From positions 136,127 to 146,624 of the forward strand of contig MU647268.1 of the NCBI GenBank assembly GCA_026770585.1: 10,498 bases of DNA, given 5' to 3'. A model generated the notes under the pieces. The model searched no databases and was not told the DNA's origin. It worked only from the letters and a program-made list of their open reading frames with translations. Position numbers and translations under genes: made by a program. Position 1 is the first letter of the stretch. Each line of letters opens with the position of its first letter. The stretch is from Baffinella frigidus. Its lineage: Eukaryota; Cryptophyceae; Cryptomonadales; Baffinellaceae. Below, in pieces: positions 1 through 6,800 of the stretch.

Positions 1-322
1 CCGTCTGTCTCACTGCTCCCCCCTGTGTCACTGCCCCCCCTTCCCTCCCTGCCGCTATGGCGCGAAGAGGGGGGCTCGCGCTGCTGCCCCCTCCGCCTCT
101 CTGTCTCCCTCCACGCTTAACCCCCCCGAGGGCGAACGGTGCGTAGTTAGTAGTTTGAACACTTCCCAGAACGGCTTCGTACGCTCGTCGTTCGTTATTA
201 GGACTTGTTCACAGGACTTCACACAGAGGTCGAAAGTCAAAGTGTAAACCCTCAAACCTAAACCCTAAACTGCAGTGCTGGAAGGCGGTGGGGGTGCGTC
301 CTGACCAAACCGAGGTACCCTC
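1..322. other. Unassigned sequence upstream of the telomere-like array
   Basis: No gene is recognised here. The first 130 bases are rich in C and T runs, and a single degenerate telomere-like stretch (CCTAAACCCTAAAC) appears near 257-270. A short minus-strand open frame (55-255) has no recognisable domain and probably arises from composition. The segment most likely belongs to the intron upstream of the first recognised kinase exon, but no donor or exon can be assigned. Confidence 0.4.
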
Positions 323-454
323 CCCTAAACCCTAAACCCTAAACCCTAAACCCTAAACCCTAAACTCTAAACCCCTAACCCTGAACCCCAAACCCTAAAC
401 CCTAAACCCTAAACCCTAAACCCTAAACTCTAAACCCTCAAACCTCTAAACCCC
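323..454 (+). repeat. Interstitial telomere-type heptamer array (CCCTAAA)n
   Basis: About a dozen perfect CCCTAAA units are interspersed with variants such as CTCTAAA, CCCTGAA and CCCCAAA. This is the complement of TTTAGGG, the telomere repeat of most plants, many algae and several alveolates. The array is not at the end of the window: non-telomeric sequence lies on both sides. It ends about 50 bases before the acceptor AG at 504-505 of kinase exon 1, so it is probably intronic. The variant units suggest that it is old and degenerating. Confidence 0.93.
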
Positions 455-505
455 ATCCATCATCTCTACGTGTGAAATAAGCAAATCTCTGAAACCTGAA
501 ACTAG

Positions 506-582
506 GTGGCGAGGCTGATGGAGCGCTTTGCCGAAAAGGACGGCTCGGGCATCTTGGAGGCTGCTTTCATGGACATGTTTGG
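506..582 (+). CDS. Kinase exon 1: DFG region (DMFG)
   Basis: The exon is preceded by TAG, which gives both the acceptor AG (504-505) and an in-frame stop, so it cannot extend further upstream. It encodes 25 codons plus two bases, ending GILEAAFMDMFG, with the donor GT at 583-584. Its last two bases join the first base of exon 2 to complete Gly. The Asp of DMFG would be the Mg-binding Asp of subdomain VII, about 22 residues before the APE motif, a normal spacing. The extra Met between Asp and Phe is atypical. Two decayed copies follow at 645-695 and 774-818 and keep the DMF core. Confidence 0.75.
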
Positions 583-816
583 GTACTGTCTCTCTCCACA
601 CAGTTACATGTATAAATTGGGGATCCTAAATAGTGGGATTGTTGCGCTAAGGATGGCTCAGGGGTCTTGGAAGCTGCTTGTATGGATATGTTCGGGTAAT
701 GTCCCACTCCTTCATTTAATTAGGCGGCTTAATTGAATGTCAGCCTCCGCTATGTGATTCCTCCTATTGAACGAAATTCGGCTTGGGGATCTTGGAAGCG
801 GCGTTCGTGGACATGT

Positions 817-872
<56 letters not shown>

Positions 873-3800
873 ACGAGAGAGAGCGAGCGAGAGAGAGAGA
901 GAGAGTTGCTCTATTGAGGAAGTACAGCTGGGCGGACCGGAAACTCCCAAACCTGAAGTCCGTACGAACTACCTATCTGCTACAGGCAGCTGGTCAACCA
1001 ACCAGACGCCGCAACGCCGACAGGGACATTCAGGCTCTGGTTTGGTGTGTGGTCGGTTCGGCGCCCCAAACCCCACCCCCTAAACCCCGCCCCCTAAACC
1101 CCACCCCCTAAACCCCAACCCCCTAACCCCAGGGAGCTGGTGAACCAACAAGACGCCGCGACGCCGACAGGGACATTCAGCTACATGGCGCCCGAGCAGT
1201 TTCTGGATAAGGCTTCCTTGACACCCGCGGTTGACATCTACGGTCTCGGTACGTCCTAGCTCTTCCTGTGTAGACTAATTATTTGGTTGCCTGATTATTT
1301 CCACGCCAAAAGCATTATTTCCACGCCAAAAGCTGGCGGATTTGTACCACAAACCAGACAAATCACCTTCCGGTCTCGTCATTTTTGAGTTAGGGTTTGA
1401 GGGTTATAGGGATGTGCTATATAGCGCCCGAACAATTCCTGGATAAGGCGTCCCTCACCCCCGCCGTCGATATCTACGGCCTCGGTGCTGCACAGCTTTA
1501 CTACATATCTTTGCAACACATCTTTACTACACACCTATGGCCTCCGTCATCATTACTACACATCTTTACTACACACCCACATGGCCCTCGGCATCTTCAC
1601 TACACACCACGCCCCCCGTCATCTTGGGGTTCAGGGGTTAGGGGTTATCCTCTTGCCGGTTTTATAGGAATATAATCCCTTTAGAACATATTTTTTGGCC
1701 TGTAGTAAAGATCTCAAGATTTCATCGCAGCTCGATTTTTTTAGCAGATTCTGGAGCTGACGGCCACATCTCGAGGATCTGCGCTTTCAGATTTGAAAAA
1801 GGACAAAAATTAGGGGCGAAATTTTGCAGAGAACCCGAAATATAGATGGACACTTTATTTTTCAAACCGGCAAGAGGATATGGCGCCCGAACAATTCCTG
1901 GATAAGGCTTCCTTGACACCCGCGGTTGACATCTACGGCCTCGGTACGTCTTACCTCTGCCTGCGGTTGACTGATTGTTTCAGTCAACCGTCGGGTTGAC
2001 TGATTATCTCCGCGCTAAAAGTTATCGGATTTGTACCACAAACCAGGCACATCACCCTCCGGTCTGCTTATTTATGGTTGAGGGGTTAGGGTTGAGCTGT
2101 ATGGCGCCCGATCAATTCCTGGAAGAGGCGAACCTCACCCCCGCCGTCGATATCTACGGCCTCGCCACACAGCGGGCTACGAAGGGATTTTCGGGCACTC
2201 AGTGCCCGAGTTTCCGTTACCTTATCCATAGGAACCCCCCTACGCCCCTACGGGGTGCCTACCGTAGGGTCGTAGGTCTTATCGCTTAGGGGTTATTCAA
2301 AAATCCCTTGGAAGTCCGCTGTGTGGGTACGTCAGGGGTTGGGAGTGAGGGCCTCGCAGACCTGAACCCGAAATCCTGAACCTCTACACCATAAACCATA
2401 ACCCATACACCGCGGTTGACATCTATGTCCTTGGTGCTCACCCAGACCTCACGTATCTACGGCTTCTACCGTAGAGGCTCCTTGATCCGAAAAAAAGGGG
2501 GTACAGGATCCGAAGAAACGGGTACTGGATCGCAAGGGCGACTCTATATAACCGTGTCCCTAATCGCAGAGTTAACTCCGTGTCCCTAATCGCAGAGTTA
2601 ATTCCGTCTTTGATCCGGAAAAAAACTGGCACTCGATCCGGAAAAACGACCGGAAAAAATGGTACTCGATCCGAGAAAACGAGCGTCCTTGATCCGAATA
2701 ATCTTCGTATACGTTGTATACTTGGTGATATACGACTCTGGGTAGGTCCCTCGAGATTATCTTTTCTCTCGCGCGCACGAATCCGAAACACAACGGGTTC
2801 TCGATCCGAATAGACGGGTAATAAACGGGTACCCGATCCGAATCATCGGGTAATAAACGGGTACTTAATCGCAGGGGCGACCCTCTACAAGCTCCTCACG
2901 GGCCGCGTGTCCGTCAGCCCTGTCCTTCATCGCACCGCTTCCGCCCAATAAACGCGCCATCGATCCGAGAAAAAAACGCGTACTTGATCCGAATAATCGG
3001 GTAATAAACGGGCACTTGATCCGAACAGACGGGTACGTGATCCGAATAAACGGGTACGGGATCGCAGGGGCGACGCTCTACAAGCTCCTCACGGGCCGCG
3101 TGCCCTTCGAGCCTGTCCGGGACCCCTCGACCCGCGTCCGGGTGCAGACTATCTGGGAGGTGTTTGCCGATACCCGAAACCCGAAACCCGAAACCCGAAA
3201 CTCGAAACCCGAAGCCCGAAACCGGAAACTGGAAACCCGAACCCCGAAACCCGAACCCCGAAACCCCTTGTAATCGTGGCTCACGATTTCGGCGGCTATC
3301 CCAGCAGGAGTGGGATGCGGGGCGGCCCCCTTCCAGGCATCATAGGCTCCCTTCCAGACATCATAGGCTCCCTTCCAGACATCATAGGCTCCCTTCCTGA
3401 CATCACAGGCTCCCTTCCAGATATTCTAGGCTCCCTCCCTGACATCCTAAGCCCCCTTCCTGACATTCTAGGCGCCCTTCCAGACATCCTAGGCTCCCTT
3501 CCTGACATTCTAGGCTCCTTCCCAGACGGCTGTCGCGCAGACACTAGTGCACCACCAGGGCGAAGTTTTTGAATTAGTCAACTCAAGGCGAAAATCGATT
3601 TTCAAAGTACCCAATCTGGGTACCTCGTTTCTAAGTTGACAGATTTTGTGGGCGAATTGACTTTTACAAAATCTCCGGCCTGGCAGTGTAGTGGCGTGGC
3701 TAGCGTCGCGGCTCCCGCTTCTAGAGTCGTGACTCCTCCACTTAGCAGCGACTCAAGACATTTCCCCTCGGATTCTCGGGGGAAATTCCGGTTGGAATCC

Positions 3801-6800
3801 ATAGCAATGGATAAGGTTCTGTTACACATCGTTTAGATGGACTGCATCCGTGAAGACCCCGGTGGCTGCTAAGTGGACTGTGGTGGCACTAGGACCTTGC
3901 GGCGAGGCGCCCTTCCTGCACCATGCTTATCCGGAGAAACTTATTTTTCTTTCATTTGATGGCAATGCAAATTACTACACAATTCGTTCTTACTAGTAAT
4001 ATTAAAAACATGTTGAGCAATTTTTATTGCCATCAAATGAAAGAAAAATAGGGTTCCCCGGATAAATGCTAGGCTCCCTTCCTCACCTTTTCGGCGGCTA
4101 TCCCGGCAGGAGCGGGAGGTTTGACCTTAGGGTTTGACCTTTTCTGTGGTCAAACCCTATCCCCCAAGTGCCCAACGGGCGAATATTCACCCTAACGCGC
4201 CCTAGGCAGGTCCTAGGGCCCTACCGTAGGGTGTATGCGCCTACTGGGAACTTGAGGGATAGTTCGACGTTTCCGGCGACCACCCCTGCAGGAGCGCGAT
4301 GCGTGGCGGCCCCCTTCCAGCCACCACAGGCCCCTTTCCTGACATCATAGGCTCCCTTCCAGACATCCTAGGCTCCCTTCCTGGCATTCTAGGCCCCCTT
4401 CCAGACACCATAAGCCTCCTTCCTGACATCATAGGTTCCCTTCCAGACATTCGAGGCTCCCTTCCAGACATCCTAGGCTCTCTTCCAGACATTATATGCC
4501 CCCTTCCAGACATCCTAGGCTCCCTTGCTGACACTCAAGGCTCTCTTCCTCACGTTTCCGGCGACCACCCCTGCAGGAGCGGGATGCATGGCGGCGGCAA
4601 ATCTGCAGCACATCCCGCCCCGCACTCGGCACGCTCCCTTCAGGTGCGAAACCTAGCGCGGTTTTCATTCTAGGCTCCCTCCCTGACATCCTAAGCCCCC
4701 TTCCTGAAATTCTAGGCTCCCTTCCAGACATCATAGGCCCCCTTCCTGACATTCTAGGCGCCTGTGTGCTGGACAGTACCCCCCTCTCACTCTGGAACCA
4801 CAGTGGCACAAGTAGGGGTGACTTCGGGGGTCCCGCACCGCTCTCGATACGCCCCCTTCATGTGCAAGCCCTTTGCTGCTAGACCAGGTTCCACAGCCGC
4901 TGGAACCGACCACAGTGGCAAACGTAGTGGTAAGTTCGGGGGTCCCTTCCCGCCTTGGACAAGCTCCCTTCATGTGCGAAACCTGGAGCGGTTTTCGCAG
5001 CCACCCTTTTGCCCACTTAGCAGCGGCCGCGTCCCTTTTTGCCTTGAATGCAAGGCAAAATTTCGGTTAGGTTCCAGGACAATGGATAAGATTCCAGTAC
5101 ATATCGTTTAGATGGACTGTATCCGTGAAGACCCGTTGGCTGCTAAGTGGTTACAGTACATCCCTCTCACTCTGGAACCGACCACAGTGGCGAAAGTAGG
5201 GGTAACTTCGGCACATCCACTCGGCAAGCTCCCATCAGGTGCGCGCTGCCAGATTTCATAAGGAAACGGTTTTGATTTAAAACTTTAGGAATCAATAAAA
5301 AATACTACACGAATGCTTTAATAATACTAATAGATATCATGCTGTGTAGTACATTTCATTTCCCAGAAGTTTTGAATTAAAATCGTTTTCATGCGACATT
5401 TCTTCTTCTTGATTTCCCTCAGAGCCTTTTGAAAAGTGGTCAACTTCGCTACCTACTACCGCTTGCGTCGGACCGGTTTTCGCAGCCGCTGGTACCAAAA
5501 ACAGTGGAGAAAGGAGACGGTTTAGTACCAGCTTCGGCGACGTCGGGGGTCGGTTGCTTCTACTGCAAAGCCTTGGCCCACCCTTTCCATCTAACTGTTT
5601 TAAAACGAATTTGGGTGCAAAAGGAAGTTTTGGTAGTAAAACAAAATCAAAGCATTTTAAAGCGTTAATTTTCGCTTTCAAATGTGGCCAGCCACAACTT
5701 TAGGGATGGGAATTGGAGCCGGTTTGGGATGGATTTCGTCCCCCCGGGGGCTGTGGGTTTTCAGCAGTTGCTGCAGACACTCGCCGGGGGGTCGGGGGGG
5801 GGCACTGCTAGCGGGACGACTTCGTGAAAGTCAACCCCCACACATTCTGTCAACTTCGGGATCCTCACACGCCAGATTGCCTCCCTGAATCCCCTCAAAC
5901 GTTGACGGTTTGTATGGGGGGTGAAATGAGCAAAATCGTGCCGCTCAATCAGATGTCTCCGCGGGCAGATGTCCCTTGCCGAGTGGATGTGCCGAAGTTA
6001 CCCCTCCTTTCGCCACTGTGGTCGGTTCCAGAGTGAAAGGGATGTACTGTAACCACTTAGAAGCCAACGGGTCTTCACGGATACAGCCTTGGCAGCGGTT
6101 ATCGAAAAAGCTCTGCAGAAGAAAGCCGTATGCGTGTGCCACGCTCTGCGGGGTCGGTGGGCACTGCTAGCGGGGAGAATTGGTCAAAGTCAATCCCCGT
6201 ACAAACTGTCAACTTTGTTAGAGTCAACCCTCGTAAAAAATCGACTTCAGGATCGTAACACGCCGGACTGGCGTGTCCTAGGCAAGTCCTAGGGCCCTAC
6301 GGTAGGGCGTATGAGCCTACTCGCCACTTTAGGGACAATGGTTGACATGAGCAAAATCGTGCCGCTCAATCATATGTCTCCTCGAGCAGATGTGCCGCCG
6401 GCTTTGGCAGCGATCGTCGAGAAGGCTCTCCAGAGGAAGATCTCTGACAGGTGCCGACACCCTACACCCTACACCCTACACCCTACACCCTACACCCTAC
6501 ACCCTACACCCTACACCCTACACCCCACACCCTACACCCTACACCCCGCACCCTTGTTAGGAGGGCAGGGAGCTCTCCCCCTCCCTCCTCGAGGGTTGAG
6601 GGTTGGTCGCACTGATGACCAAAGCAGAGGCAGGGGATGTTGTCCGGGAAAACCTGTTTTTCTCTCATTTGATGGCTACGAAAATTACTGCACGATTCGT
6701 TCTTATTAGTAACGTTAAAGCATATATGTAGTAATTTTCGTTGCCATCAGATGAAAGAAAAATAGATTTCCCCAGATAAAACCCCACCAGCGACGCCAGC

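Larger units (their letters stand above)
2480..3066 (+). repeat. GATCCG minisatellite region around exon 3
   Basis: Imperfect units of the type GGTACTTGATCCGAATAAACG, about 20 bases, recur throughout, with variants GATCCGGAAA, GATCCGAGAAA and GGGTAATAAAC. The region includes two decayed copies of exon 3 and runs up to the intact exon 3. The last unit, GGTACGGGATCGCAG, supplies the exon 3 acceptor. Open frames across this region on both strands derive from the repeat. Confidence 0.82.

Noticed and set aside
323-454. True chromosome end
   Set aside because: Non-telomeric sequence lies on both sides, units are degenerate and other heptamer arrays occur inside the gene. It is interstitial, though nearness to a subtelomere cannot be excluded.
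733-1111. Long open frames over the GT/GA microsatellite on both strands
   Set aside because: They are Cys-Val and Arg-Glu runs (or Thr-His and Ser-Leu on the other strand) produced by dinucleotide repeats. Their flanks belong to kinase exon fragments in another frame.
2438-2813. Overlapping open frames on both strands (up to 117 codons)
   Set aside because: They are rich in Arg, Asp and Ser from the GATCCG minisatellite, have no domain, and coincide with exon 3 remnants.
3330-4762. CRISPR-like array
   Set aside because: The 21-bp units are contiguous with no unique spacers, vary in sequence, and the setting is a eukaryotic intron with no cas genes.
5337-5681. Minus-strand open frame of 114 codons
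   Set aside because: No recognisable motif, overlap with an inverted-repeat element and a dispersed repeat, and no splice or promoter support.
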